Assembly: GCA_023441805.1 (NCBI GenBank)
Contig: JAEZNO010000041.1
Span: 59,967-123,966 of the forward strand
DNA from: Bacteroidota bacterium
GTDB taxonomy: Bacteria > Bacteroidota > Bacteroidia > Bacteroidales > Lentimicrobiaceae
Direction: 5' to 3'
Length of the DNA stretch: 64,000 nt
The position numbers and the translations under genes were made by a program. Under the pieces are notes generated by a model. It had not been told where the DNA came from and ran no database searches. It worked only from the letters and a program-made list of their open reading frames with translations. This document shows positions 43,899 to 57,200 of this stretch, one piece after another. The stretch's first letter is position 1; each line of letters begins with the position of its first letter.

Positions 43899-44873
43899 AT
43901 GTATTCAATTGATGAATTGCAGCAAAAATTGGCTCTCAAGCTTAAAGAGCTTCCAATTTATAGGGAACCTGCAGGTCTGTATGAACCTATAAGTTATACT
44001 CTTGAGCAGGGAGGAAAGAAAATAAGACCATTATTAGTTCTTCTCTCCAATCAGATGTTCGGAGGAAAAGTTGACGAGGCTTTACCCGCAGCAATAGCCA
44101 TAGAGATATTTCACAATTTTACTTTGCTGCATGACGATGTGATCGATCAGGCTCCGTTGCGAAGAGGACTTGAAACCGTATATAAAAAATGGAACACCAA
44201 TGTTGCCATACTTTCAGGCGACACTATGTTTGCGATTGCTTATGGTGAATTATCAAAAAGCAATCCCGCAATACTTCACGAATTAATGAAGGTTTTTACT
44301 ACCACAGCAATTGAAGTATGTGAAGGCCAGCAGTATGACGTTGAATTCGAGCAAAATGATCATGTAAGTCTTGATAAGTATATCAAAATGATCACTCTTA
44401 AGACAGCCGTTTTATTAGCAGCAAGTTTGAAAATTGGAGCCATAATTGCTAAAGCACCTGTTGAAGAAACCGAAAAGGTCTACAATTTCGGTATAAATCT
44501 GGGAATAGCTTTTCAGCTACAGGATGATTTATTAGATACATTCGGTGATCAGAATGTATTTGGTAAGCAGACAGGCGGGGATATATCTGCAAATAAGAAA
44601 ACTGTCCTATACCTCAAGGCAATAGAGGAATCGGACCCGGCAACGCAAGAGAAATTAAAGAATTATTATTCAAAGAATAGTCTGAGTAATGATACGAAAG
44701 TAAGAGAAGTCACGACAATATTTGAAAACCTCAATGTTAAGTCAGAGACTGAAAAGCTTATTGAATCATATTTCAGAAAAGCCCATGATATATTCGAGTC
44801 GATAAATGTTCCTGCCGGGCATAAAGAGTTATTGCACGAGATTTTTCTCTCAATGTTAAAAAGGAATAAGTAG
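43899..44873 (+). CDS. Polyprenyl diphosphate synthase (trans-prenyltransferase)
   Basis: Builds a linear all-trans polyprenyl diphosphate from C5 units. Start taken at ATG 43899 (MYSIDELQQKL); a longer frame begins at a TTG inside rfbA and is unlikely. The two aspartate-rich motifs are LLHDDVID (first DDxxD, ~residues 79-86) and FQLQDDLLD (second, ~200-208), with GGKKIRPLLVLL upstream and KQTGGDISANKKTVL downstream. 324 residues fits short- to medium-chain synthases such as GGPP or octaprenyl enzymes. Residues just before the first motif (AIEIFHNFTLLHDD) have no bulky aromatic right at the -5 position I could use to set chain length confidently. Confidence 0.9.
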   Translation: MYSIDELQQKLALKLKELPIYREPAGLYEPISYTLEQGGKKIRPLLVLLSNQMFGGKVDEALPAAIAIEIFHNFTLLHDDVIDQAPLRRGLETVYKKWNTNVAILSGDTMFAIAYGELSKSNPAILHELMKVFTTTAIEVCEGQQYDVEFEQNDHVSLDKYIKMITLKTAVLLAASLKIGAIIAKAPVEETEKVYNFGINLGIAFQLQDDLLDTFGDQNVFGKQTGGDISANKKTVLYLKAIEESDPATQEKLKNYYSKNSLSNDTKVREVTTIFENLNVKSETEKLIESYFRKAHDIFESINVPAGHKELLHEIFLSMLKRNK

Positions 44874-44934
44874 ATAATGTACAGAATCGGTGAAGAGATA
44901 GAGATAACATTTAACCGATAGCACACAGAAGGGA

Positions 44935-46887
44935 TTATTCTGCTGACATCTTAAAATTATCGGCTTCCTCATGCAGTTGTTCCCATTGAGTCATAAGAAT
45001 TGTAAGCTTATTCTTAAGCTCGTTATAATGGGTGTAAAGGGATGAGTCGTTAAGCACAGTTTTATATTGATCAGGGTCAGCAAGCATCTTATCTATTTCA
45101 GAGATTTCAGATTCGAGGGCGTTAATTTCAGCTTCAATTTTCTCAATACGGGAATTTATTTTTCTGAGTTCCTTTTCAAAAGCTTTTCTTTTTTCGTATT
45201 GAGCCTTATTATCTGAACCAACATCCTGAGTTTTCCCGGTACTTTTCGATTGTTGCTTTAATGATAGCTCATCAAAGTTCCTGATTTTTAGTTTTTCAAG
45301 AAAAGCATATACATCACCGAGATGCTGTTTAACTGTTCCGTCTCTGAATTCGAATACTTTTTGTGTTAATCCCTGCAGGAAGTCACGGTCATGCGATACA
45401 ACAATCAGGGTACCATCAAACATAAGAAGAGCGTTCTTGAGGATATCCTTTGAAACCATATCGAGATGATTCGTAGGCTCATCGAGTACCAGGAGATTAA
45501 CCGGAGTCAAAAGCAAGCGGGCTAATGCCAGTCTTGATTTTTCACCACCACTTAGCACTTTTACTTTCTTATCTATATCTTCGCCGGTAAATAAGAAACT
45601 ACCAAGAATATTCCTCACTTTAGGTCGAATATCCCCTACTGCAATGTCATCAATTGTTTGAAAGACTGTTTTTTCAGGGTCGAGCAAATCAGCTTGATTT
45701 TGTGCGTAGTAACCAATCTTTACATTATACCCGATGTTACACTCACCTGTGTGCTGAAGATTTTCAACTATGATTTTTGCCATAGTTGTCTTGCCTTCAC
45801 CATTTTTCCCGACAAATGCAATGAAATCATTACGTTCAATTGCAAAATCTACATTTTCGAAAATCTTCTTGTGACCATAATACTTCGTTAAATTCTTAGC
45901 CTCAACCACCACCCTGCCAGAAGGAGGTGCGGGTGGAAATTTAAAATGAATAGAGCTCTTATCGAAATTCTCTACTTCTATTCTATCAACTTTGGCAAGC
46001 ATCTTTATTTTTGATTGCACCTGCCTTGATTTAGTTGCTTTATATCTAAAGCGTTCAATGAATCGCTCTATGTCGGCAATTTGCTTTTGCTGATTTTCAT
46101 AAGCAGCTATTTGTTGATCAAAGAGTTCGGTTCTCTGATTAACGTACTCAGAGTACGAACATTTAAAATCGTATATCTTGCCAAGTGTTATTTCAATAGT
46201 ACGGGAGGTTACGTTATCGAGGAAAGCCCTATCGTGTGATACAAGAATCACGGCTCCATTGAATGTCTGCAGATAATCTTCAAGCCATTGAATTGATTCA
46301 ATATCCAGGTGATTTGTAGGTTCATCAAGCAGGAGGAGGTTAGGCCTTTTAAGGAGGAGCTTAGCCAATTCAACCCTCATTTTCCATCCTCCACTGAATT
46401 CAGTAATCTTTCTGGAGAAATCTGAAGTTTTAAAGCCCAAACCCTGCAAGACCTTTTCAGTATCTCCTTCGAGGCTGTTACCACCCAGCATTTCGAATTG
46501 GTCATTACAGTCATGAAGCCGTTGGATTAAGGCCATGTATGAAGACGAATTATAATCAGTTCTGTTGGTAATCTGGTTGGTTATATCCTCAGCTTCAGCC
46601 TTGAGTTGAAGAGCTTTCTCAAAAGCCTTAAGGGTTTCATTGAAAACAGTTCCTGATCCTTCAATAATCATCTCCTGAGGCAGGTAACCTACAGTAATAT
46701 CCGATTTCTTTGAAATTGTACCTGTTTCAGGCGTTTGCTCGCCATTAATAATTCTGAGTAAAGTAGTTTTACCGGCACCATTCTTACCAACAAGCCCTAT
46801 CCTGTCGCGCTCATTGACCAGAAATGTTACATTATCAAATAAGTATTTACCTGTGAAGTAAACTGAGAGATTATTAACTGAAAGCAT
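44935..46887 (-). CDS. ABC-F ATPase
   Basis: A soluble protein of two ATP-binding cassettes and no membrane segments (650 residues), the ABC-F type that acts on the ribosome. Walker A motifs are GLVGKNGAGKTT and AFVGKNGEGKTT, signatures FSGGWKMRVELAKLL and LSGGEKSRLALARLL, and both Walker B have LDEPTNHLDI/M. The inter-domain linker (about 240-320) is the ribosome-facing arm. The C-terminal ~100 residues form a coiled coil (EKELRKINSRIEKIEAEINA) as in Uup. Family membership fits YdiF/Uup more than antibiotic-resistance types, but that cannot be settled here. TATTTTTG lies 22 nt upstream. Confidence 0.92.
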   Translation of the reverse strand: MLSVNNLSVYFTGKYLFDNVTFLVNERDRIGLVGKNGAGKTTLLRIINGEQTPETGTISKKSDITVGYLPQEMIIEGSGTVFNETLKAFEKALQLKAEAEDITNQITNRTDYNSSSYMALIQRLHDCNDQFEMLGGNSLEGDTEKVLQGLGFKTSDFSRKITEFSGGWKMRVELAKLLLKRPNLLLLDEPTNHLDIESIQWLEDYLQTFNGAVILVSHDRAFLDNVTSRTIEITLGKIYDFKCSYSEYVNQRTELFDQQIAAYENQQKQIADIERFIERFRYKATKSRQVQSKIKMLAKVDRIEVENFDKSSIHFKFPPAPPSGRVVVEAKNLTKYYGHKKIFENVDFAIERNDFIAFVGKNGEGKTTMAKIIVENLQHTGECNIGYNVKIGYYAQNQADLLDPEKTVFQTIDDIAVGDIRPKVRNILGSFLFTGEDIDKKVKVLSGGEKSRLALARLLLTPVNLLVLDEPTNHLDMVSKDILKNALLMFDGTLIVVSHDRDFLQGLTQKVFEFRDGTVKQHLGDVYAFLEKLKIRNFDELSLKQQSKSTGKTQDVGSDNKAQYEKRKAFEKELRKINSRIEKIEAEINALESEISEIDKMLADPDQYKTVLNDSSLYTHYNELKNKLTILMTQWEQLHEEADNFKMSAE

Positions 46888-46909
46888 TTAGTATCAACAA
46901 ATAAGTGTG

Positions 46910-46917
46910 CAAAAATA
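46910..46917 (-). promoter_or_regulatory. Probable -7 box for the ABC-F gene
   Basis: Minus-strand TATTTTTG, 22 nt before the ATG. Confidence 0.4.
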
Positions 46918-46980
46918 CAAAAAGATGCCAAGCCGGGGGATTGGAGGTTATATCAAATTGAATGTTCATTAGATATGGAC

Positions 46981-47022
46981 AAAAAAATAAGAGGCTGAAC
47001 TCACAAATTGAGACAGCCTCTT
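46981..47022 (-). terminator. Terminator of the adhesin-PorP/SprF transcription unit
   Basis: Minus-strand stem AAGAGGCTG with CAGCCTCTT plus an inner CTCA/TGAG pairing, followed by an ATTTTTTT run. It lies 55 bp after the PorP/SprF-like stop. Confidence 0.85.
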
Positions 47023-47076
47023 GCGCGAAAACCATAATCAATCTATGGTCGGGGGGATCGCTTTATTTTTTATGAC

Positions 47077-48180
47077 TTAGAATGGAGTACATTCAAGTTC
47101 ATGTTTTGACCTGTTGCTTTTAGGTGAAAATCCAAAGCCTATATCTCTCGAACCTAATAAACTGAATTTATCTAGTTCAAAAGCGATTGTGATCTCATGT
47201 GAAGCACCTGTTCCGGGGCGTATTTCAGTGAGCACAAAATCGTAGGAATAATTTAGTTTAAACCTTGTATTTTCGGATATGACAGCATTAATACCCATGA
47301 GGAAGATAAGATCATTTGATTTGATCAGATCAGTGGTTCGGTTTCTAAACCATACTCCGGTGTAAATTGCTGACTTTAGGACATTAACACCAACAGAGTA
47401 CGTTCGGAAATCAGCTTGAGCTTCATAGATAAAACCCGGATTAAACTTGAGGTTCTTTGATTTATCATTTCGCTGGAAATATGGCCCGCCAGAATGAGCA
47501 TCAACCTCAATAATAAGATCTCCCGTAACAGTTAGTTTACGTGGGAGTGGTGAAGTTAGCCCAAGGAATGATTCATTTGGGCGGAAAAGATGATGCATTG
47601 CAACACCAAATGTTCCCATTACAGAAGCAAGAGTAGTTGTAGTTTCGGTAAATCTGAATACACCACCTGCTGAAAAATCAGGATAAATCACCTTATCCTC
47701 ATCCGGTGGAAGGAAAGTTGATTCATATACATTACCATAAATAGGATCAAGCTGGTCAGTAAAGACAAGGTTGTCCCAATCAATAGTCTTTTGTACAAAT
47801 GAAGTCATGATCCCAACCTGAGTGACCATGTTTTCCTGCAGATCAATTCGGGCTGCAGTCGATAAGCCGACTGTAGAAGTTTTAAGGTACCCTGTGCCGG
47901 CATTATCAGTCATTACCAAAAGCCCTATACCACCACTACCGGGTATATTTCTCTCAGCAAAATCCATACTAAAATTAACATTCCTCAGATCACCAGGGAG
48001 TTTAGACCATTGGTCCCTTACAGCAAGCCGTGCCCTAAGACCAGGATTTAAACCTGCTAAGGATGGATTATAATAATTAGGAACATTATAGAATTGGGAA
48101 AATAATGGATCCTGTGCCTGTATTTTCTGCAATGAGATCAGGGTGGATAAAATGGCTATTATCGTGTAGATCTTTTTCAT
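47077..48180 (-). CDS. PorP/SprF-family type IX secretion membrane protein
   Basis: A 367-residue outer-membrane protein of the PorP/SprF family. Signal peptide MKKIYTIIAILSTLISLQKI to AQ is followed by the family-typical DPLFSQFYNVPNYYNPSLAG (23-42), then a beta-barrel-like series ending NTRFKLNYSYDFVLTE and GASHEITIAFELD. SprF is needed to display the giant adhesin SprB in Flavobacterium; paralogues usually sit right after a gene for a large protein with a type B T9SS domain. That is the arrangement here: the 4059-residue gene ends 44 bp upstream on the same strand. The pairing is therefore likely functional. Confidence 0.9.
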   Translation of the reverse strand: MKKIYTIIAILSTLISLQKIQAQDPLFSQFYNVPNYYNPSLAGLNPGLRARLAVRDQWSKLPGDLRNVNFSMDFAERNIPGSGGIGLLVMTDNAGTGYLKTSTVGLSTAARIDLQENMVTQVGIMTSFVQKTIDWDNLVFTDQLDPIYGNVYESTFLPPDEDKVIYPDFSAGGVFRFTETTTTLASVMGTFGVAMHHLFRPNESFLGLTSPLPRKLTVTGDLIIEVDAHSGGPYFQRNDKSKNLKFNPGFIYEAQADFRTYSVGVNVLKSAIYTGVWFRNRTTDLIKSNDLIFLMGINAVISENTRFKLNYSYDFVLTEIRPGTGASHEITIAFELDKFSLLGSRDIGFGFSPKSNRSKHELECTPF

Positions 48181-48224
48181 GACCTTGTTATTTACTTAAT
48201 TATTACTCTCTTGACTTTCCGGCT

Positions 48225-51200
48225 TTATCTAATCAGGTAAACTGTTCCATAGGAATACTGAGGAATGTTTTCAGTATTTCCAACACTCTTACCTTCCCAG
48301 ATTGTACCATCAATGAAAACTCCGGTTGCTTTCCACAGATAAGTATCTTGTGGCAATAACTTATTGTTATAAAAACCATTCCAACCTTCAGCAGGAGACC
48401 CATTTTCATCTAATGTGCTTGAGGTCCATAGAACGTTACCCCAGGTATCATAAACTTCAATCATGTAAGATTTAAGATTTACTCCTATTGGCTTAAATAA
48501 TCGAACCTGCTCATTAGGATTATTAGGTGAAAATGCATTTGGAATCCATAGGCCTTTGTACATTAACTTATACTTCTTAGTCATTGTATCGGGACAATTG
48601 AATTCGTTATATGCGATAAGTGTGATATCATATTCTCCATCCCCCGGGAAATCAACTACAGGGTTTATCTTGAATTCAGGTATACCTGAGTCAAAATCCC
48701 ATTCATATTCTTTACCTCCAACTGAAGTATTGGTAAATAATACTCTACCCTGGGTATTCTCATAATTTTCAGTGATTTCAAATGATGCGACAGGTGTTGG
48801 ATTAACTATCACATTACTACTTGAAGTATCAGTACATCCATTTCCATCCATTACAATCAATTCAACATTGTATACACCGGTATCTTTGAATGTGAAATAC
48901 GCATCCTGTACTCCGGCTAAGCCAAGTATATTGACTGAATCTCTGAATCTCCACCACCAGTGATTTATTGTTGTATCCGGACTATAACTCATGTCAGTAA
49001 AGTAAGTTCTATAGTTCTGACAAGCTAAACCAAGTTCAAAGCTGGATACCGGAGGTTTATGAGCTGTCAGGAGTTTGGATATAGTATCAGAACATCCAAA
49101 TTCGTTTGTAACAATAAGGGTCGTTGTATAATCACCCGGCAACACATACTTAAATACCGGATTTTGGGATGTATCAGTATCCGATACAGCCTGAGCATCG
49201 CCAAAGTCCCAATTGTATTTTCTCTCTCCGGAGTTGCCCCATTGAGTTTGATCAATAAACTGGGTCTGCGCGTTGACACAAATATTACTATTTGTGAAAT
49301 TAGCATCAGGAGCCGTAACTACGACGATTGATTGTGTTATTGTATCCCGTGTAGTAATCCCGGCTACAGTAGTCGATACCACTAGTGAGACCTGATAGCT
49401 TCCATCATTCTCATAATAGTGGGATATTGTTGGTTGATAAGCAGTATATTCAGTTGAAGACCCATCGCCAAAATACCATACCCAATTATCTATAGGATTA
49501 CCACACTGTGATTGATCAGCAAATGTCGCACTGCTTCTTTCACATACAGTGCCTCCAATTTTGGTAAAGCCGGCTATCAAACATGGGGTCTTTTCAATAG
49601 TCGTAGAATAACTGTTTGAACAACCTGACCCTGTTATAGTAGTAAGTGTAACTGTAAATATTCCGGTTTTTGCATAGTAGTGAGACGGGTTAACTGAAAC
49701 ATCATTAATAGTATCAATGCTTCCATCACCATAATCCCAAATCCATTTCACGATTCCATTTCCATTAGCGAGCGACAGATCGGTAAAATAAATCGTGCTA
49801 TCACAATTTCCAACCGAATAGCTGAAGTTCGGTAAAGGCAATGCTTCAACAAGAATATTAGAGTATACGGTTATCAGGCAATTGTTGATATCAGTTGCAG
49901 TTAAAGTCACAAGGTAATTACCTGTTTTTTCATAATAGTGTGAAGGATTTGCCAGAGTGGATGTATTATTAACACCTGACTGAATATCATCAAAATTCCA
50001 TAGATAAGATTTAAGACTTCCACCTACTGGAGAGATGAGTACTGGGGTAAAATAGGTGATTTCGCCCTTACATGTTGGAGTATGCTCAATTGCCACATCA
50101 AGACCTGCCGGAACACATACTTGCTGAACGGTAGTATCAATACAACCAAGCATATCAGTAACTATCAACTGAACATTGAAACAAGTATCAGAAGCAGAAA
50201 AGGTGTGCTGTGGATTTTGTAGATTTGAATAATATGAAGGTTCAAACTGCCATCTCCAATTAGTAAGCCCGCCAAGATTAGAAGTTGATTGATCCTGGAA
50301 TGTGACACTTCCATCTACGCAAGCATTAGCTATATAAGAGAATGCTGCAACAGGTGCCGGCAGTACCTCAATTGGTATCTGTGTTGCCGAGATACAACCT
50401 GAAGTACTTGTGACAGTAAGTGATACATTATAATGGCCGGGGTTATTATAGGTATGAGTCGGGTTTTGCATAGTAGAAGTATTACTACTTCCTGAGCCCG
50501 GATCGCCAAATATCCAATTCCATGCAACTATAGGCTCTCCCGTGGGGCTGTATGAATGATCAATAAATTGAGTTTCGGTTCCTATACATGTGCTGGCAGC
50601 AGTAAAAGTTGCCACTGGAATAGCTGCAACATAAACAGATTGTGAGCCGACACCAATACAACCATCAACAGTAGTTACCGTAAGAGTCACCATATAATTG
50701 CCATGAGATGAGAATGAATGGGAAGGTGACATTGCACCAGAAACACCTGTTCCATCACCAAAATCCCAGAGCCATGAGGCTATGTTTCCACTACTTATTA
50801 AATTAGGATCAGGGTTAAACGTTACTGGTGATCCGGCACATCCCATTGAATAAGTAAATGTCACTATGGGAGGTGCAGAAATAGTCACTTGCTGTATTAT
50901 GCTATCCTGGCAACCTGCTGTACTTGTTGATACGAGTAATACAGAGTATGTCCCTGAGCCGGTAAATGGATGTAATGGATTCTGGAGATTAGAAGTATTG
51001 GATGCTCCTGATGCAGGATCACCAAAATTCCAGTACCATTGTATAATTGGAGATCCTCCATTGGTTGTAGTATTGTCAGTAAATTGAACCGGAGCACCCA
51101 TACATCCTGCCGCATAACTGAAGTTAGCAACCGGTTTAGGTAAAATATTCACATAATTTGTGGTTGAACCTTCACAACCCGTTAGATTTGTAACGGTAAG

Positions 51201-54200
51201 TGTCACTGTATAAATACCTGAAGTAGCATAAACATGTGTAACATTTGGACTGGATGGCAAAGTAACTGTTTGTGATGTTCCATCTCCAAAGTCCCAATGC
51301 CAGGTTGTTAAATTACTTCCAACAGCGGCTGACATATCTGTAAACAGAACCTCACTTCCGGAACATGAAGGTGCAGAGTAAGTGAACATTGCAACGGGTC
51401 CGGCAATTACTTCTGTTGGATGCGAAATTGTATTTGTACATCCTGATTTATCTGTTATAGTTAATGTTACATTGTAAGTACCTGCAACAGCATATACATG
51501 AATAGGATCTATATCAGTAGATGTTGAGCCATCACCGAAATTCCATAACCATCCCATAGTATTTGGAATATTCACGAAATTCGAACTTGTAAATGAGACG
51601 GTATCGGAGGCACAACCTAATGTTGAAGTAAAATCGACAAATGGCAGAGGACTGACAACCAGCACTTTGCTTACTTCATTCATACAACCATTAGTTGTAG
51701 TGATGATTAATTGAACAGTATAAGTGCCTGCCTGTGAATAAATATGGGTTGGATTTTGCAATGACGATGTATTTGAAGTCCCTGAAGCGGGATCACCAAA
51801 ATTCCATGACCAGTTAGTAATTTGATCTGCTCCATTTCCTTGAGAAAGATCATTAAATATAACCGGATCACTCAGACAAGATGTACTATAAGAGAAGTTT
51901 GCAACCGGGTCAGGTAGTATAGTTATAGTTCTAATTACAGAATGTTCGCAACCTGCTGTTGTGGTTACAGTTAATGCAACATTGAAAGTAGCGGGGCCAG
52001 GAAAAACATGGCTTACATTTGGACTAGCAGGGTACTGGACTGTTGTAGTCTGACCATCACCAAATTCCCATAACCATTCTGAAATGTAACCCGAAGGACT
52101 TGAGGATAAATCAGTAAATAAAACTTCTTCGAGATTACACGTTGGTTCAGAATAGCTAAAGTAGGCCAGAGGACCATCTGACACTGTAATTAGATTAGAT
52201 ACAGTATTCATGCATCCTGCTGTATCAGTAATTGTAAGCATTACAGTATATTGACCTGTCTCAGTATATAAGTGTTGAGGATCCTGCAATGTAGATTGTC
52301 CGCCATCGCCAAAATCCCATAAGAAATTAGTTATGGTATTTATATTTACAATAGTAGGATCAATAAAGAAGTTAGTGAGAGCATTTGCACATGAAGCTTC
52401 CCAGGTAAATGCTACCGGAGGTGCTTCACCGGTAATTACTTGTTTCACAATTGTATCACTACAGTTATTTACATTAACAACAATTAGCTCAACATTGTAA
52501 ACACCCGGATTTGCATAAATATGCTGAGGGTTGGCCATTGTGCTAGTGTTGAATGTTCCGGAACCCGGGTCACCAAAATTCCAATTCCAACTTACAATAC
52601 TACCTGGTGCATTTGGATTAGATGCATCCGAAAAATTCACAACCATGTCTTCGCATGATGCTGAAAATTGGAAATTTGCAATCGGAGCAGGTGTTACAGA
52701 AACTTGTGTTTTGTATGTATTTTCACATCCAAATGAATTGATTACCTTAAGTGTGACATCATATGTACCCTGTGCAGCATAGTAATGAGTAAGATTAGGA
52801 TTGTCGGGGAAATTCACTGTTTGAGCAGGTGAGCCGTCACCAAAGTCCCAAACCCATGTTGTAAGGTATCCATTTTCAGTGGATGAATAATCAAGAAACT
52901 GGGTTGTGTGTCCCTGGCAATTTGGTGTTTCAATGCCAAAAAATGCATTTGGAGTGCTTTGTATCTCAATAAGGTGAGTTATGCTGAATACACTACCGGC
53001 TGTGTCAGTTACAGTAAGTTTTACGTAATATTGACCGACAGTAGGGAAAGTATGCGAAGGATTCATGACATTTGAGTAGAATCCATCACCAAAATCCCAA
53101 TTCCAAATTGCAATTGAAGTTATTGGTACCATGGTTTCGAGTACACTGAAATTGGTTTGGCTAAGTTCACAGATACCATCCCATGTATAGTCAATCATAA
53201 TGCCCTGATTGATAAAGATGGTCATTTGATCACTGATACTTCCACACCCGTTGAAGCTTTCGGCAGTTAATATCAAGGTAACTGAGCCATTGGTAATATC
53301 TTGTACACTTGGCTGATAAGTGGGTGTTAATGTATTGGCGCCGGTTAAAGTACCTGTACCTGTAGTCGTCCATACATAATTCATTGAGTTTGTTACATAA
53401 GCACCCGAAACGGTATAAGAGCATGTTTCACAAATTGTGGCATCCGGGCCGGCTTCAGCTGTAGCTGGTGGAGTTATTGTGAGTGTTTGTGAATCCATGA
53501 TATCTCCACATGGACTATTAGATGCCACCAGACTGAGAATTACACTTCCTGCACTTAAGTCAAAAGCACCGGGTACATACGTTGGATTCAAAGTTGTCCC
53601 ATTGATAAAATATCCCGATCCTGAAGTAATCCATGTCAACGTATTGTAATTCATTGCTGTAGCATCAGTAATCACATATTGTTGACCTTGACATATTGTT
53701 CCATCACTTCCTGCATTAACCATGGGTTGCTTTTTAATTACAAGTGTCATGGCATCAGAATCTGTTCCTGTACATGGGGATAAAGCAGTACCTGTTAAGC
53801 TTAGTTGAACTAAACCTGTTGCTATATCTGCAGGCGAAGGTGTATAAATTGGGTTTAAGATAGTTGGATCATTGAATGTTCCAGTTCCTGAGGTTGTCCA
53901 TAAAAGTGTGTTATAGGAAGTTGCAGTCGCACCAACAATTTGATAGAGAGCTCCATCACAGGTTATTCCATCCGCTCCTGCATAAACAGATATACTCTCA
54001 ACAATACTAAGTATCATATCGTCGGAAACAGAACAATTCTGGTTATTCGCAGTTAATGTCAATGTAACAGTTCCGTTATTGATATCAGAAACTGAAGGTA
54101 TGTAAGTGGGATTTAATGTATTGGCATTCAACCATGATCCGGTACCTGAACTACTCCATTGTAAAGAAGTATAACCAGATGCACTAGCTGATGCCATTAT

Positions 54201-57200
54201 ATAATTTGAACCAGCACAGACTGCATCATCCAAGCCGGCTGAAATTGTTGGAGATGGTATCTGTTTTACAGTTATAATATTTGACGGGTAAGAGCTACAT
54301 CCATTGAAATCAGTCACTACAACATAATGATCACCAGGAGTAGATACGTTAATATTTTGCGTGGTAGCACCATTCGACCATGTATAGGTCGCATAACCTG
54401 ATGGAGCCATCAATGTTACAGAGCTACCGGGGCAAATGTCAGTCGGACCATTTGCGGTAATTTCAGGAGCCGGTATACCACTACCAACAGTTACAGTTAT
54501 TGTGTTTGAAGGTGCACTTAAGCATCCGGAATCGTCAGTTACAATTACAAAATAATCACCATTTGTTGTAACCTCAATACTTTGAGTTGTTTCTCCGGTT
54601 GACCATAAATAACTCTGGAAACCTGAAGGTGCTGATAATGTAACACTTTGTCCATAACAGAAATCAACCGGGCCACTTGCAATAATTGTAATATTTCCCG
54701 GTGAACTAACTGAAATGGGATAATTACCTGTAGGTCCATTACCACAGTTGCTGATAGGAGTGCAGAAAATACTACCAGAAAAACTATTAAATCCAAAGTC
54801 AACAATTATAGATGATGTGCCGCTGCCTGAAACAATAGTTGCTCCCGAAGGTAATATCCAATCATAACCGGTGGCATATTGAATGGGATTAACAATTGAA
54901 TATTGCACCCCTGTTTCACCGGCACAAAGTGACTGTGGTCCGGTAATAATAGGTAAATCAGTGGGTGCTGCATCAATAGTTAACAGCATAATATCACTTG
55001 ATGTATTTAAGCATGGTGAAGCACTTCCAACAGTTAATGTGAGTGTTACTGTTCCTGCAATTTTATCAGCTGCTGAAGGATAATATGTTGGGCTTAGAGT
55101 ATTAGTATTAATAAATGTGCCACTTCCTGAAGTTGTCCAGTTTATGGAAACTGCACCTGCAGCACTAGCACCTGAAACAGTATAACCTGAACCGAAACAA
55201 ACGATATCGTCCGGTCCTGCATTCGCTACGACCGGTTTCATGAATGTTAAGAGCATATCATCGGTTACACTGTTAGAGCAAGGACTTTGAGAAACGGCCG
55301 TCAATGTCAGGACAACGCTTCCATTCAAATAGTCATTTGCACTTGGTTGGTAAGTAGGGGTTAAAGTATTATTTCCAATAAAGCTTCCACTACCGGAAGA
55401 TGTCCAGTTAAGGGCAGCATAATTCGTAGCAGATGCACCACTAACTGTAAAGTTTGTTCCTTCGCATATTTGAGTATCAGGGCCGGCATAAGCGGTTGCT
55501 CCGGAAGAGAAGGTTAACAACATATCATCCTGTGCATTGGTATAACAAGGTGCTGCCCCCTGTATCTGCATAGTCAATAAAACAGATCCGGATGCAACAT
55601 CTGCAGCACTTGGCGTGTAAGTTGGATTGATGGTATTCTGGTTAACGAAAGTTCCTGTACCCGAGGAAGTCCATAAAATTGTACTTCCAGGGGTAGCAGT
55701 TGCAGTACTGACAGTGTATGGTGTTGCCCCACACGTGGAAGCATCATTACCGGCATTAGCAACTACAGTAGGCGGAATCGTTAATATCATATTATCAGAT
55801 GCCTGGATGCTACAAGGAGGATTGCCCTGGACTGTTAAAGTCAATGTTACAGACCCTGAAAGAATATCGTTATTACTTGGAGTATAGACTGTATTAAGAA
55901 CATTAGGATCAGTGAAAGTTCCGGTTCCGGAAGTCGTCCAAACAAGTGATTCATAATTCTGAGCATTTACTTGGGTAAGTTGATATGTAGGCCCGCAAAA
56001 TACACCATCAGGACCAGCATCAACTGTGGGTCCATGACTTATGGTCAACACCATAAAATCAGATTCTTTGATATTGCAAGGAGCAGATCCAGTTGCTGTG
56101 AGTGTCAGATTTACCGAACCTGATGCAATATCTTCAGCACTTGGGAAATAAATCGGATTTATTGCTGCGCTATTACTGAAAGTTCCTGAACCACTTGTTG
56201 TCCATAAAATAGATACATAATTACTTGCTGTTGCGGCATTTAATGTGACATTTGCTGTGGTACAAATTTCAATGTCACCTCCGGCTGATACTGTCGGGCC
56301 TGATTGCAAATTAATAATCATTACATCAGTTACTTCATTTGTACACGGAAGTAATGGCATAGCATGTAATGTTAAAGTAACCTGACCGGCGATAACATCT
56401 GATTGAGAGGGTATGTAGACCGGCATTAGACCGGTAGCATTTTGCAATAGTCCACTACCGTTGTGTGTCCAATTAATCGTAGTATAATTTGTTGCAGTAG
56501 CACCGGTTATTTGAACCGGATCGGTATCGCAAGAGCTAATATCAGGACCGGCATTTATGATTGGTTGAGTATTAAAGGATAATACCATTTGATCTGTTGC
56601 AGTCAAATTACAGATATTATATCCTGTGACTGATAAAGTTAAAGTAACGTAACCTGCAACATAATCAGCAGCACTAGGGAAGTAAGTTGGGTTTATATCC
56701 GATGGGTTAGAGAAGGTTCCTGTACCGGAGGTCGTCCAATTAATTCCAGAATAATTTGTAACAGTAGCATCAACTAAAGTATAACTATTGCTTCCACAGG
56801 TTGAACCATCAGGTCCGGCATAAGCAGTTGGTACCGGAGTAAAAGTAAGTACCATCTGATCACTGACAGTTGAGGAGCATGGGAATAATCCTGTTGCAGT
56901 TAATGTTAATGTTACACTCCCCGCGGCAAGATCGGTTGGACTTGCTAAATAAGTTGCATTAGCTGAATTCCCATTAATAAACACTCCGGTTCCTGAAGTT
57001 GTCCAACTAAGAGTAGCATAATCAGTGGCTGCAGCATTTACCAGAGTATAAAAATTCCCACATATCAATTGATCACTACCGGCGTCAACCATTGGTTCAG
57101 TTCCAATAGTAATAATCATGTCATCATTAGCCGAGACGGTACATGGGCTTAAAGCATAAGCAGTTAAAGTTATCGTTACACTTCCATTGGCTATATCACC

